NCBI GenBank assembly: GCA_029747015.1
Contig: JAKOGI010002796.1
Span: forward strand, 21,425 to 85,424
Length of the DNA: 64,000 bases
From: Carnegiea gigantea
Taxonomy: Eukaryota > Streptophyta > Magnoliopsida > Caryophyllales > Cactaceae
Reading direction: 5' to 3'
Shown here: piece by piece, positions 13,433 to 25,300 of the stretch
How positions within the stretch are numbered: position 1 is the stretch's first letter
How the letters are laid out: each line of letters begins with the position of its first letter
Translations under genes and position numbers: made by a program
Notes under the pieces: generated by a model
Told to the model about the DNA's origin: nothing
Database searches by the model: none
What the model saw: only the letters and a program-made list of their open reading frames with translations

Positions 13433-14162
13433 ACCTCCCCCTATTTGATAATGACAAACAATAATACTAATTGGAAGTGATATTCGTATACATACCTTGA
13501 TGCTTGCATACAGTTATCATAGCTCATTCAATTAGGAATTCGATGGCAAGTATCATACATAGTCAAGGAGATAATAGCATGTAAGTATTGAACATTAATA
13601 TTCCACATCCACCTAAGTCTTCTATTCACATAACTAGGATAGATACCAAGATTTTTGGATCTATAGCCCAATTTAATAAAACAAGCATGTATAAAATGAT
13701 AGTAAAATTTTTGCAAGTTTCATGTGGTCAATATGTATGTGACATAAAATTTGAATGATATACAACAAGAATGATTGTAATGCTAAAATCGATAATGATG
13801 TTAAACATCCATGCAAGTGAACACTTACCCACAAATAAAATATTCAATTCCCCCTTTGCAAAATATTTAATATCTAAAAACAATCAAACCAATATGTAAT
13901 TGTTAAGCATACCAAATTTAACTTGCCTCACTATAGGTCATGAACAAAAAAATTTATGGAAGGGAAAAAAAAAAAGATAATTTAAAAGTTTACCCTATTT
14001 TTACCTTAGGTAATCCAACACTTACAAATGTTTTTCCTCTGATTTTAAGCAGCCCTACATTCTATTCTCTCCCTTGAGCTTTTCAAAAATTTAAATGCTT
14101 GTGGGAACTTTTTAAATATTTCAAATTATGGGCCAAAAATTTCACAAAATTTTGTCCATTTT

Positions 14163-14928
14163 TCATAGAGCTATGCAGAATAGAATATTTAGAATGAAAT
14201 TTTTCTTGGGTCCATAAGGGTTAGAAACAAGAGAGAATCTTAAGGTAGCCAAATTTTTCTTCTTACTTTTGTCCCACTTTTTAAATTTAATACTACTTGC
14301 ATAAAACTTTGAAAAACATACTACTATTTGTAGTATTTCAATCAATAAAGTTGAGGTAAGATCGGGAAGAATTATCAATGCAATTTTCTACCTTATTTTC
14401 CTTACTTTTTGGAGTTGATAAGTCTTGAATATTCTTTTTCAACTCATACACTTCTTGGTCTCGCTTTTCCACTAACTCTGTATGAGGCTTACTTTTGTCA
14501 TCACCATTCTCATCATCGCACTTTTCATATGGGCTATTTCTATGGTTCAGCTTTGAATTTAGTGATCTCAATTGCCTCATCGTTTGTAATTGTATAAAGA
14601 TCTGAAATGTCTTCATTAGATCCATAATGACAACAAAGACAATCTCAAATCTCTTTGGCGTTCTTATAATAGAAAACTGATTCACAGATATCAATAGAAA
14701 GGCCACAATATACCTATTCATGGATTTTGAATTTTTGGTCATCATCTTGTCATCATCATTGCCAAATTGATCCTTCCATTTTTTTGATGCAATATCACCT
14801 TTCTTGATAATCTCCCAAAGATCGATATCTTTGTGTTTAACATAGAGTTCCATGATTTCCTGCCACCAAAAATAATTAGTACCCATAAAAAGAGGTGGAC
14901 AATCCAAATCAAGATTATAACTAGCCAT
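14163..14928 (-). pseudogene. Copia-type Gag remnant, array unit 5 (longest open copy)
   Basis: A 196-codon open frame (14338-14928) starts MASYNLDLDCPPLFMGTNY and reads through the first Gag motif into KDQFGNDDDKMMTKNSKSMN. It then slips out of frame through the UBN2 core and returns to the Gag frame at YEKCDDENGDDKSKPHTE. The tail is charged and likely coiled-coil (VEKRDQEVYELKKNIQDL). A separate piece to 14163 gives the SNPYGPKKNF end. Two compensating shifts explain why a broken gene still gives a long frame. Confidence 0.75.
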
Positions 14929-14987
14929 GGGATCGAAGCTATTAGATGGTTAAGTCTCAAGATAATAACACCGGCTCTGATACCAAT

Positions 14988-16232
14988 GGAAGATTTAGAT
15001 CTCCCTAGAGAGTGGGTGAATAGAGTGATTGAAGAAATAAAATTAAAATTGAAATCAAATGCAGAAATTCAATAAAGATGATGCGCAATGATCTTTTAAC
15101 GATGTTAGCCCTCAATTAAGCTCACGTCCCTGCATAGAGTTATCCAACTGTAGGATTCAATACTCTACTTCTCTTATTAAGATGAACTCTTTGACAATCT
15201 CTCAGAGCTACGTCGCTCTAGAGATCTCAATCACTTAAACCAACCTCTTGGTTTAAGTTTGTAAGGGTTGACCTCATAAATTCCAAGTTCACCCCTTAAT
15301 AATTTTTCACACCTCAATTCTTTGATCTTAAAACAAAGCTAGTACGATAACTCAATGTGTAATCTCAATCGTTTTTCTTACTTACTTAGATCCTTGCTCT
15401 TGCTCTTGTGGCCTCTATTTATGGGCTTGCAAGTCATGACCTCAATCAGCCATGAAGGAAGATTCTGCTCAGAATATCTTGAAATCTGATTTCAAGCCCT
15501 TCAAATGTGATCCACAAATTTTGATTTGATTTTTTGTGAACTGCAATATTCTGATTTGATTTTCTGTGCAAATCAGCCATAGTGAATGAAGTTGCATAAG
15601 ATCTTTTTCTTGCTCTTGTGATGTAGATGATATTGGTAAATCGTTTAGAAACAAGTAACAAGAGATTTGATCATCATTTTGATATTATTTTGCAAATCAA
15701 TGCTGTGTTCAATAGACTATTTCTTCATATAAGTTAATTTAGCAAAATCAAATCATATGAGATTGAATCAAAGTAATATTATTCATAATTGATTTTATAT
15801 GATACTCAAATTTTGAATTTCAAATTTGAATTGGCTAGAGTATATCAATCAAATAAAATGTTTAGATATTATCTGATACCCACATATTTTTCTATCCATA
15901 AATACATATTTGGATAGACAATTTAATCCAATCAAATCCGTTAATATTATCCACCTAGATCGTATGGATAAATATCCATATAAACTCAATATTCTATCGT
16001 ATCATGTCCATTAATAATCAATCAAAGCTTTTTGTCCAACACTTAAATTGTTCAAGTGCCAAGCTCATGTATTAATTAGATGCGTAAACAATTTGATGAA
16101 TCGGACCAATAAGAACGTTATGTGTGAAATTGACAAATAATATAAATATTCAATAAATGACTATTTCATATACAATTATTATACGCATTATTTGTTATCG
16201 TCAAAATCATTATGTGACTCTTAGATTCAACA
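14988..16232 (-). repeat. LTR 5, the outer 5' LTR of the array
   Basis: Minus-strand LTR of 1,245 bp. Homology to the other LTRs stops exactly at the TGTTGAATC terminus (16232), and no polypurine tract follows, so this is the true 5' end of the array. The five bases outside (CCTTA on the plus strand) are the expected target-site duplication; its partner lies beyond the left edge of the window. The primer-binding site at 14974-14985 is intact. The last LTR base is changed (T to G at 14988), and the TATA core reads CATAAA instead of TATAAA (about 15416-15424). Confidence 0.86.
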
Positions 16233-16847
16233 CCTTATAATATAAAAAACCAAATAACATGTCAATCACTCAAAAAATTTGGTTAGTCATATTTATGTTG
16301 TATGAACACAAACTTTATAGATATAGTTATACATGCAATAATGAAATACTCAAGTTGCATTATCTTTTGTAACACAATTACCAAATAAAAGCAGCTCACG
16401 TGTGAATCGCCCAATAATGAATATTAATAGTCATACATTACTTGCGAGGTCATGCTACGAAATTAAACAATTAATCTATCATATTGGTCGTCAATTATAA
16501 ATGTTATTAGTACTTCAATTAAATCCCCAAAATAGCGAATTATGTAAAAATTTTAGTTATTATTTGATAACGTTATTAGTCATATTTATATTGTAATTTT
16601 GGTCATATATTATAATGTTACATGCAAATTAAACAGACATTAGCATACACTCTTATGGACAATATTAAAGAGTATCAACATCTAACTTGGGTTATTTTCA
16701 AGAGCTTTGCAGGTGGGCGAATACCCAGTCCTGTAATAAGCACTAACAAACAAATTCCAATTAATTTTCATTGGAAAACCACATTCTTTGTTCAGGGTTA
16801 GGGTTTGGGGGGCCGGTAATGCATCTTTAGCCGAACCAACCCATACT
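16233..16847. other. AT-rich spacer, no gene seen
   Basis: Single-copy-looking AT-rich sequence between the outer LTR and the small hAT element. No reading frame of interest, no RNA gene and no repeat was recognised. Confidence 0.6.
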
Positions 16848-17584
16848 TAGGGATGATAATATAGTTCGAATTCGATGCAAATTCGATCCAATGGGAGGTA
16901 AAATTATCCAATTTGAACCAATAAAAAAATAATCCGATTCCAATATGATGAAAATAATTTGAATTCGATTCGAATGCGCTCGTATTTGGAGGAGAGTCCA
17001 TCTAATTTGATATCTTTTTTTTAGTAATTTCACATTTATTTGAAGATAGAAAACTCCTATTATCATACCCAGAAAAATTTGCATAAGGCTCGCACTCTAT
17101 GTACAATACACTCTTCTTTGTTAACTAATTTCCTTTTCCCTCCTAATCTTCTTGATTTCTCTCTTTATCAATCAAAGTTATACTTTCTCCCCTTTACTTT
17201 TAACTGTTGTACTACTATTTATCTCTTTCCTTCCCCCTATTGTACTACTATCTGTCTCTTTCCTTCTAAAGTGAAGTCGCATTTTCTTTCTGTAACACTT
17301 TTTTACTTTAACATATTGAAATATTCGATATAAAAATTATTTGATATTGAAGAGGTACCTAGCATTGCATTTATAAGTGACCAAAAACAAGGTTGGAAAT
17401 AAAAAATTATGCACATATTGAATAAAAATGTATAATCGGATGATCTCCGATTATCCTGATTTCATCCGATCCGAAGCAGATCCAGCGGAGTCGGATTTGG
17501 ATTGGATTTTCAAATTTGATTATTAATTGGATCGGATTTGAATATCTATATATCCGATCTGGATCTGACCCATTACCATCCCTA
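16848..17584. mobile_element. Small non-autonomous hAT-type element with 8-bp target duplication
   Basis: Terminal inverted repeats TAGGGATGATAAT (left) and ATTACCATCCCTA (right) match at 12 of 13 positions. The flanking 8-bp direct repeats are CCCATACT (16840-16847) and CCCATGTT (17585-17592), six of eight matching. An 8-bp duplication and TAGGG ends fit the hAT superfamily. The subterminal regions are rich in TTCGAATTCGAT-like and ATCCGATC-like words, possible transposase-binding clusters. No transposase is encoded. The age is moderate, judging by the target-duplication mismatches. Confidence 0.7.
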
Positions 17585-17911
17585 CCCATGTTATGATTTG
17601 TGATTAAAATACTGAATCAACAATACTCGTACAAATGAAGACAATCTAAAAGTAGACAATAATTCTATCCAGCTCAGTTTCTCCGTCCCAAAGAATGAAC
17701 ATTTTCCTCTCTGAATCTTTGAATGTAACTAATATACAATGACTATTCAATTCAGGACTGATGCTCTTCACAATCTTATCCTCCTACAAAAGATTTAAAA
17801 GAAGCGGATAGAGAAAAGAAGAGATCTGCAAAAGCTCGAGAGCAATATGCTGACATATGAAAGTTCAGGGTTTGTGGTGCACATCCACCCGCGGAGGACT
17901 AGGAGCAGCGG
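17585..17911 (-). other. 3' flank and probable 3' UTR of the syntaxin gene
   Basis: No coding potential. It directly follows the syntaxin stop codon on the minus strand and probably contains the 3' untranslated region. I could not fix a polyadenylation site. Confidence 0.45.
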
Positions 17912-20900
17912 CTACTTCTTTGTCCAAGGGTGTAAAGAGAGGACAATAACCAATATAATGATCAGCAGAAGGGCTATGGCAAAGCAAGTCCATTTGCGGG
18001 TGTTTTTCTGATGCTTTCTAGCTGTATGCAACTCATCAGTCCCTCCCCGAACAAAGGAGCTAGCTCTGGCAACATTGGCCTCGATGTCATCCAACTGCTC
18101 TCCTTGGTGCTGAACCAACACTGCCATATCCAGAAACACCTGGTGCAGTTCCCTCAAATTTCTCTCGATATCTTTGACGGCATCATGCCTCTCTTGAATC
18201 TCAGCTATTGTATCTAGTATTTGCCCCCTTCCCTGCATTTGAATAAGATTGAGTTCCCATCAGTTTTAGCTCCGTCTTTTTAAACAATACATGTTGCGAC
18301 ATTCAGTTCCAGATAGATGAATATCTGATGCTAAAGAGTAGTCTTTATTTTAGAAAATTATTATTTATTAAAGAGACCCTTTGATCAGGATCTGAGTCGT
18401 CATCCATGTAGACCAAGTCTCAGAAACTCTTCATTTCATCTCTAGGTACCCTCCTTTGCAAACAAAACTCCAACATCGGTAGACCAAAAAACCCTCAAAA
18501 TCTTCATAGAATGACAGGACCCGACTCTTACACCGACGTTCAGTTTTCGACACCTCATACCATGGTCCTGGCTGAGTTTAAGTGACATGCTTTTAGGTAT
18601 AGGATAATTAACCATGATGTGCTTTCACGGCATAACCTCATTGTAATTCAATGTGAAACTACGTGACAAGCATGCAGCAACTCATGTGAGTTCACATCTC
18701 CAATTCCCAGGGAAGCCAGCCAAGGAATAGAAGGGGATACAGTGTTGAATCCTCACCGTAACATATGATGTACAATCTTCAATAACACTGGTATTGCTAC
18801 ACTAGGCAGATAAAAGAGAAATGTTCATGGGTGCTCCCGATGAGTTGATCAATGCATTCACTGAATACAGAATACAACTCCTCAAACTGTTTGCATTATC
18901 TGCTTCATCTTCATCATAATAGCTGAAAACCAGAGGAAGACAACAAGAGAGTTTGGATGCCTAATGCTGAAAAAGTACGACGAGAGTGGGAAAAACCTGA
19001 ATATTCACGCTATTTTCAGTGAAGAGTGTCCAAATAAAAATCAACATCGTATTTGTATATGTATGTGCAAGGTTGGTATAGACAAGGGGTTCAGGAGATG
19101 AAGATAACTTGATATATGAAGTGGGTTTGAAGAAAGATCAATGTTCCCACCACATTCTAGATCCTGAGATATTGGATTCCTCACCAAAGAGGAGCTCGGT
19201 GCACTACGTTAATGTCCATTAGCCAACAATGCCCAGATCATGAGAGCCTGTCAATGTCTTGGCTCAATACTGAGTCCTCAAAATCCTTGCTTGATTTATT
19301 CCGTGGGGAATGATTTGCTTCCAGTTCACGAATTAGCTGCGAACTCTGCGAACTCCAATTGTTTTTTGCCAATACCCCTCTTAAAAGGCTTACCATAGAT
19401 CGACCAATGTTAAACTTGGGCTCTTTGGAGCTCTTTTTCCCTAACTGTCTAGAGATAGACGCTTCGTAACCTCTGCAATGTAGTAGCATATTTCTTCGAA
19501 AATTTTATGCATTTCACCACGGGTATAACTTTGTTCTTGATGTTGCAATACAATGATTTGGGGAGTATATGAACATTTCAGGCACAATCAGGGTCAAAGT
19601 TGTCAAAAACTTGAACAGTCTTCTTGTTCACAACAGAATGCGAAGGTGGTTTTGTTTTACACTTCATAATTGAAACATTCTAATTCAGCAAAACATACTT
19701 GACAGTAGACCAACTTCAATTTGACAAGGTAAAACTGTTGTTGCACAAGTAACTCGTGCATCTCCTGAATCCACCATAGCAGATCACTATTAAGCAAGGT
19801 CTTCATGCATCCCATTGGACGCCCATTTGACCAAGACCAACATAAGCAAACCCAAAATTCTCAATTCCCCTCAAACTTGACAATTGAAAAACGCACCCAA
19901 AGCAGAGACAAAGAACCCAGGTCAATACAGCCAACCACTTCATCAAGGTACGAGTAAAAACATCATCAACAATCACAATGGACCCCTGTTCGGACAGGAT
20001 TCTAGTAGGGTTTTTTTTTTTTTTTTTTGGGGGATGCTAAGGGAGGTACAGAGGATGATGTAGACGAGATCCGAAGCCCTAAACCCGAGTCTTTAGGAAC
20101 CACTATAAGAAATTTTTGCCGGATAATTCAACTGAAGTATACGTAGTCTTATCCCAATTCCCAACTCCTCAATATTACAGTTGCTCCCAGTAGGATATAG
20201 ATAGAAATACACATTAGCATAAAATGGGAGGGAACCCAAACCAAGTCAACCGCATGCTTTCTGTCCAAACCCCACATGTACACCCCACATTTTCTCAACT
20301 GGGCCACGTTCTAAACTTTATGAATATCCCAAGGGGTATGATGACACAGTACTCCAAAGAATGACATAAAATGGTATGATAATATCTTAGTCCTCAGTGG
20401 TGTTCTAAAAATGTTTACTAGAGAAAATTCATCTCTCTGCAATTCAGTATGTTACACGTCTAAAACTGCTACGTCAATGTGATCAGCAGGACAAGGTGAT
20501 CACATGGGTTTTTTCATAGTGAGTCGAAACAACATATAATACATTGGTACTAACGCCATCTACGAATATTCACATAATCACACCATTGCCCTGTGTTCAT
20601 TTCCAACTTTTCCCTTGATTTCTTGCATCATCATATATCCACATCACAAGAACCCACAAGACTAGTCTCTAGACCTAAGATTTGCTGAAACATTAAACAT
20701 CTAATCCTACACAAATTTCTGAACATAGTTCATTAATTTTAAATAATAAAACAGTGAATAAAACAAGCAATTTGTAGAGAAAGTTTGAGTATCTCAAACA
20801 CTAACCTGCTGTTGAATGGCCTTACTCAAGAAGGTCTCACTTTCTCCAGTACTAATCAACAAATCAACCGTCTTCTCATCTGGGTTTTCTCCAGTGACCG

Positions 20901-21378
20901 TAAAATACCTCCTCTGAACCGTCTCTCTATACTCCCCATTAATCCTCTCTCTCAGCTCTTGAAACTCCTCCATCTTCTCCTTCAACTTCTTCCTCAAACC
21001 CCCAACCACCGAGGACCGGGTCCGGTCCGCCGAGCTACCCGGCCCACACCCCGGCTGACTCCGATTCGCCGCATTAGACCGGTCCAATGCTTCCAACCGG
21101 ACCTTGATCAACTTGGCCTTCTTCAGAGCCCGGTTCACGTCCCGATCCATCCGGTTTCGAAGCTCTTTCACGGCGGCGGCGTTGTGGGCAGTCTTGCTCT
21201 CTTCATGGGCGGATCTTAGATTCTTGTGCAGCTCGTCGATCTCCTTCAGATCCTCCTTGATCGTCTCGACGTCTTCGAAGAACTTGTCAAGGTTTACACC
21301 AGTGCCGCCGGAACCCATCTCTAAGTCGCCGGCATTCTGCCGGTTATTGGCGAATGAGCTTGAAAAGAGATCGTTCAT
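17912..21378 (-). CDS. SYP121/SYP122-like syntaxin (Qa-SNARE), two coding exons
   Basis: Qa-SNARE of the plant plasma-membrane SYP12 group, which drives fusion of secretory vesicles; in Arabidopsis SYP121 (PEN1) also acts in penetration resistance. Coding exons are 21378-20806 (191 codons, MNDLFSSSF start) and 18232-17912, giving 297 residues. The donor is CAG/GTTAGT at 20805 and the acceptor is ATGCAG/GG at 18233, phase 0 between KAIQQQ and GRGQILDT. Residues about 28-150 form the Habc region ([11 protein letters not shown] near its start). The conserved [13 protein letters not shown] linker and [19 protein letters not shown] follow. The SNARE helix is about 195-257, with the ionic-layer glutamine at Q234 (in [11 protein letters not shown]). 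A tail anchor lies at about 273-291, ending HPWTKK. It lacks the long Gly-rich tail of Arabidopsis SYP121, so it resembles SYP122 in length. It looks intact. Which of the two paralogues it represents needs a tree. Confidence 0.95.
18233..20805 (-). other. 2.57-kb intron of the syntaxin gene
   Basis: GT-AG intron that splits the coding sequence just before the SNARE motif. It contains a run of about 20 T (about 20009-20028) and an 83-codon minus-strand frame (19238-19489) with no recognised homology. No transposon or RNA gene was recognised in it. Confidence 0.85.
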
Positions 21379-21525
21379 GGCGGATTTTTTCTTGGGATTT
21401 TTGGGATTTGGCGTTTTGGGGGGGGAGGGGAATGAAACGGGTTTTTTTTTGTGGGTTTAAATTGGAGAGAAAGAGAGTTGTCAAAGGCGGCTGCAGATGA
21501 TTCAACTAGTAGTAGTAGTATTTCT

Positions 21526-21560
<35 letters not shown>

Positions 21561-21700
21561 GTCAACACTGAAAGGGGGAAGGAGGGAAGACTTGGGCAAA
21601 GGCAGTTGGAATTATCAAAGATTAAAAATGCCAATTGAGATGATGGTGATTGGTGACATTCATGGCGGCCTGGAAAGACTTGGTCTTCTATGAGAGAACT
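21379..21700 (-). promoter_or_regulatory. 5' UTR/promoter-proximal region of the syntaxin gene with CT microsatellite
   Basis: Immediately upstream of the start codon. It contains a (GA)n tract at about 21529-21556, read as (CT)n on the gene strand, which is common in plant leaders and core promoters. It also has G-rich and T-rich runs. No clear TATA box could be fixed, so the transcription start is unknown. Confidence 0.45.
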
Positions 21701-22120
21701 CGTTGATTTTTACCAATTTTCTTTGAGAGGCGTCCAGTACTAATTAACGCGTCGGGATCTGCTGTTTACGCGGGGAAGCAAGTAAAATTATCAGTGCGTT
21801 CAGGTCGGGCGGGCAAAGCTGGATGTCGATCAGGTTTCCGTCGTTTTGACGTGAATTTACACTTTTTTTGGGGGGGGCGGGGGGTGTCGATTGACAAAGG
21901 ATTGTCGTAAAACTAATATGTGCCATGGAAGTAATTCATTATCGGGGTATTCTATCATAGTCAAGGAACTTACAAAGATAAGGAAAATAATATATTCATA
22001 TAATATGAAGTGTTTATGAAAAATTTTAATGGCACTATAGAAATTTTAAGTCAATCACAAGAAGTCCGTATTTTCAATAAGTGTCCAGCCTTCTTTTATT
22101 TTTCTTTCGAATTTTTCTTG
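21701..22120. other. Intergenic spacer
   Basis: Upstream of the syntaxin gene. It includes a G-run at about 21870-21886. No gene or repeat was recognised. Confidence 0.5.
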
Positions 22121-22200
22121 TCTCTCAATGATTACAACAACAACAACAACAACAACTCTCAGTGTGAGTCCCGCTTTTGCGGGGTCTCTCTCAATGATTA
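22121..22200 (-). mobile_element. 52-bp 5'-truncated SINE/LINE tail with 14-bp target duplication
   Basis: TCTCTCAATGATTA occurs at 22121-22134 and again at 22187-22200. Between them lie a (CAA)n run and a stem TCCCGCTTTTGCGGGG. On the minus strand this is the 3' end of a plant SINE/LINE with a (TTG)n tail. The same 3' end occurs at 31477-31567. Extreme 5' truncation plus a perfect 14-bp duplication is the signature of target-primed reverse transcription. Confidence 0.75.
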
Positions 22201-22391
22201 ATATTCACAATATGAAAGGAAAAGTGAGCTAGTAAAAACTAATAAAAAAGTAACAAAATACCAACTTAAATAACAAATTATAGATACAAGCTAAAGCAAT
22301 AAAACAATGAATCAAAAGGTTCTTCATCTCCTATAGCTTTTGATTGTTGTTTTCAACTCTTGATTTATTGTTTGATGACCTTAGCTGATAT
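22201..22391. other. Short AT-rich spacer
   Basis: Between the truncated SINE tail and the hAT-like element. Nothing recognised. Confidence 0.5.
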
Positions 22392-25300
22392 TAGAGGTGA
22401 CAAAAGTTGACCCGATTTGTGAATCTGAACAATCTGACCCAACTTTCACCAAAAATTTAACCTAAATTTTTAATATGAACCTAAAATGACCTGACTTAAT
22501 CTAGACCCGACTCGCTAGTGACCTAATCTCCAAAAGTGAGTCCTATCTGAGGCCTCATCGACCCAAAATTACATGGATCCAAATTAATCCATTATTGAAC
22601 AAAAGGATGAAAATCTCAAAATATTGAGCAAAAGGAGCAAATAAATAATACTTTTATTTTGGATCTTGTGTTTGAATAGTAAAACTTATTTAAGTGGGCT
22701 TAAAAAGGAGAATATATGGTTCATGAAGCTGAGATGAAACTTTTTAGGCCGAAGGATCGTAGGTTGTAGACTTTGAAACAAAGTAATATTAAGAATTGAT
22801 AACTGACCTGCATTTTACCTGAACAAAAAATGACCCAATGCGAACCCATCATGACTCGAAAAGATCCAATACTGTAATAATCCGACCCTACCCCATATTT
22901 ATTTATTTAAAACATCTTTATTTATTTCATTAATCATGTTTATTCGTTTACTTTATCATGTTTATTGACCTAATCACTCAAGGTTATTTGTTTAACCAAA
23001 TCATGTTTATAAAATTCAATTATACTCAATTTATTTATTGAACGAATTTCATTAGGTTATTTAAATTTTTCCACCTTCATTTATCGTATTTAATCATCCC
23101 AGTTGGGAGATATTTCATTTTGGGTACTACTTTGCAACTCAGGTTTCATTGATTATTAATTCGAGTTTCAATTCGTTGATTGATTAAATATCGGGTGAAT
23201 CGATATTAGGCCTCGGTGAGTATAAATTAGTGATTAATTATTTTCTTACCTTCAATAACTTTAATCCCGAGTAATATAAAGTTTTTCCAACATTTCGAAT
23301 AAAATTTTCAAGCCCGAACTTAGCTTATTGAACCCAAAACAAAAGCCCAAAACCTTACTAATTTTTGTTATTTCACTAATTATTCATTTTAGCACCTAAT
23401 TTGAGTTAGCAAAAAGCTACTTTTTGGGTAAAAAAAATTTCCAGCCACATATAGCTACTACTTGAGAATTTTCCAGCCACAAAATTCAGCAAACAAATCA
23501 CAAACCCATCCCCCATCTCTCCCTCTCTCTCACGCTAGAACAGGGGCAGCAGCTGCTGCCCCTTTGTGCCACCAGTTTTGGTGGTTCCGGCCACTTTTCC
23601 GGTCACCTCCCAGCTGCCCCGAGTTCCCCTTGCTGCTAGCTATCTTGTCCAACCCCTGAAACCACTCAAGATAGCCTCCTCCTCCCTCTACTTCAAGCCT
23701 AAAGTGAGGTATATGCACAACTCTAACTTGTTTTATTTTGAGTTTTTGGGGTTGTTTTAGTTGTGATTATTGTTTGGATGATCAAATTGATAGTTGTTGT
23801 GCAATTTTTATTGAGTTTGGAGATGTTTGGAGTCATGGGTATTGGATCAAGAGCATGCTTTTCATGATTTTGCTTTTGTTAAATGGCCACTGTCGAAAAT
23901 TCTGGCAATTATAGGACTGGCCAAAAATTCTGAAATTTTTACTGTAGCTTCTCTGTATTATTTGTGATTTTCTGGCAAAATGTCATGAAGTTTGGACGAG
24001 TAATCAGTGAGTTATGGAATTTTGAAGAAAATTGCCCTGTTTTGGATACGAATTTAGTCATTATGTATTCATGAAGTTGTTTAGAGTTTGTATATGTATA
24101 TGAGGCCTTACATGATCATTTTATATCTGATTGTGCTGACTTGAAATGATTTCAAGTGAGTTTTATATGAAAAAGGAAGAGAAAGTTAAATCAGTGAAGG
24201 GCTGGAATTTCAGGAAATTAGGGCTGATTTTGGGATCAAACTGGTAATGATTGGCCCAGTGAAAAATTATGATTTTTGGTAACTAAATACCTCAGTGTGT
24301 TAGCTTTCAAATGCCTCTTGAATCGCCTTAATCCGAGGTCTGTGGAAAAAGTTATAGTCGTTTTACCAAAGCTGCGTAGAATGAGATCAAAACTGAGACA
24401 CTTGTATTTTAGTCCCATTTTGGGAATCTTATTGTGAGAATCGTGATTTGTATTGTAAATGAAAGTTTTTGGGGACTTCCTAATCTTTTCATATTGGGGT
24501 TTTAATTCTCCATTTGATGTCTAGAATGAAAATTATGAATTTTTGAAGTAAACTGACCTGTTTGGGTGTAAATCAGGTTATTATTGCAATTTCTATGCAG
24601 TGTATACTTGGAGGAAAATTCTGAAAATTGTCCTGAAGACAAATATACAAATTGGGAGTCAGTTTATGAGCTGTGAATCACTTATGGGTTTTACAAAGAA
24701 AATACTAAGCTTAGTGAGCTTAATTATGAGAAGTGGAGAGAGAAACTCATATCAACACCTTATTTCAGAAAAGGCCATAACCATTCTCTCAATTATCACT
24801 ATCAAGGCCTTTTCCTCTGTAACATCATTTATCTCATTGTGGACTGGACTTTTTTTTTACCTCTATTTACTTCATATTCAATTTCATTACTTTCATCAAA
24901 GCATTACTTTCATCAATTCAGTTTTGCATTACTTTCATCACTTCAGTTTTGCATTACTTTCATCAATTCAGTTTTGAAGTTATATTCAAGTACTCGTTAT
25001 GTATACCATATCAATTTACTTACTCAATTATGCAAGTAAGGATCATTTACTGATTATATATACTTACAGTGACATTTATTTTATAAAACAGAGTTGAGGC
25101 CTAGTTATCGCTCCCCGTTATGCATAAGTGTAATCAAGTCAAAACATATTTATCAAGTCAGATGTCATTTTTAAAGACTCAAGGTACGTCCATTGCCTGT
25201 ATCTTCAGAAAGCAGATCATATTTATCAAGTTACAAACTCTTAATGAGTTATCAATGAATCAGTTTATACAGTGATTTGCCATATAACTTGTGACCCCGT

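Larger units (their letters stand above)
1..16232 (-). mobile_element. Tandem array of a gag-only copia-type LTR element (TR-GAG-like), at least five LTRs
   Basis: Seen: five LTRs of 1.22-1.26 kb at 1419, 5413, 8210, 12214 and 14988 alternate with internal regions. Every LTR has a tRNA-iMet primer-binding site (TGGTATCAGAGC on the minus strand) at its low-coordinate edge. The four inner LTRs have a polypurine tract (AAAAAGGGGGAGAT-like) at the high-coordinate edge, so all copies read leftward. Internal regions are 2,739 bp (2674-5412), 1,575 bp (6635-8209), 2,745 bp (9469-12213) and 1,555 bp (13433-14987). Long and short forms alternate, giving a period of 6.78-6.80 kb. Only a Gag-like reading frame is present; protease, integrase, reverse transcriptase and RNase H are absent. 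Neighbouring units share an LTR with no target duplication between them, so the array probably grew by LTR-LTR unequal recombination. The right edge is a proper LTR terminus; the left edge lies outside the window. Known: gag-only plant elements have been called TR-GAG or LARD-like. Confidence 0.9.

Noticed and set aside
1..16232. CRISPR-like or bacterial satellite array
   Set aside because: Units are kilobases long with LTR ends, a tRNA primer site and a polypurine tract; nothing resembles short repeats with spacers.
19238..19489. 83-codon frame inside the syntaxin intron
   Set aside because: No recognisable domain; splicing it in would break the phase-0 junction that restores a normal syntaxin.
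20785..21219. 144-codon plus-strand frame over the syntaxin first exon
   Set aside because: It lies antisense to a clear syntaxin exon and has a low-complexity Leu/Pro-rich composition; a shadow frame.
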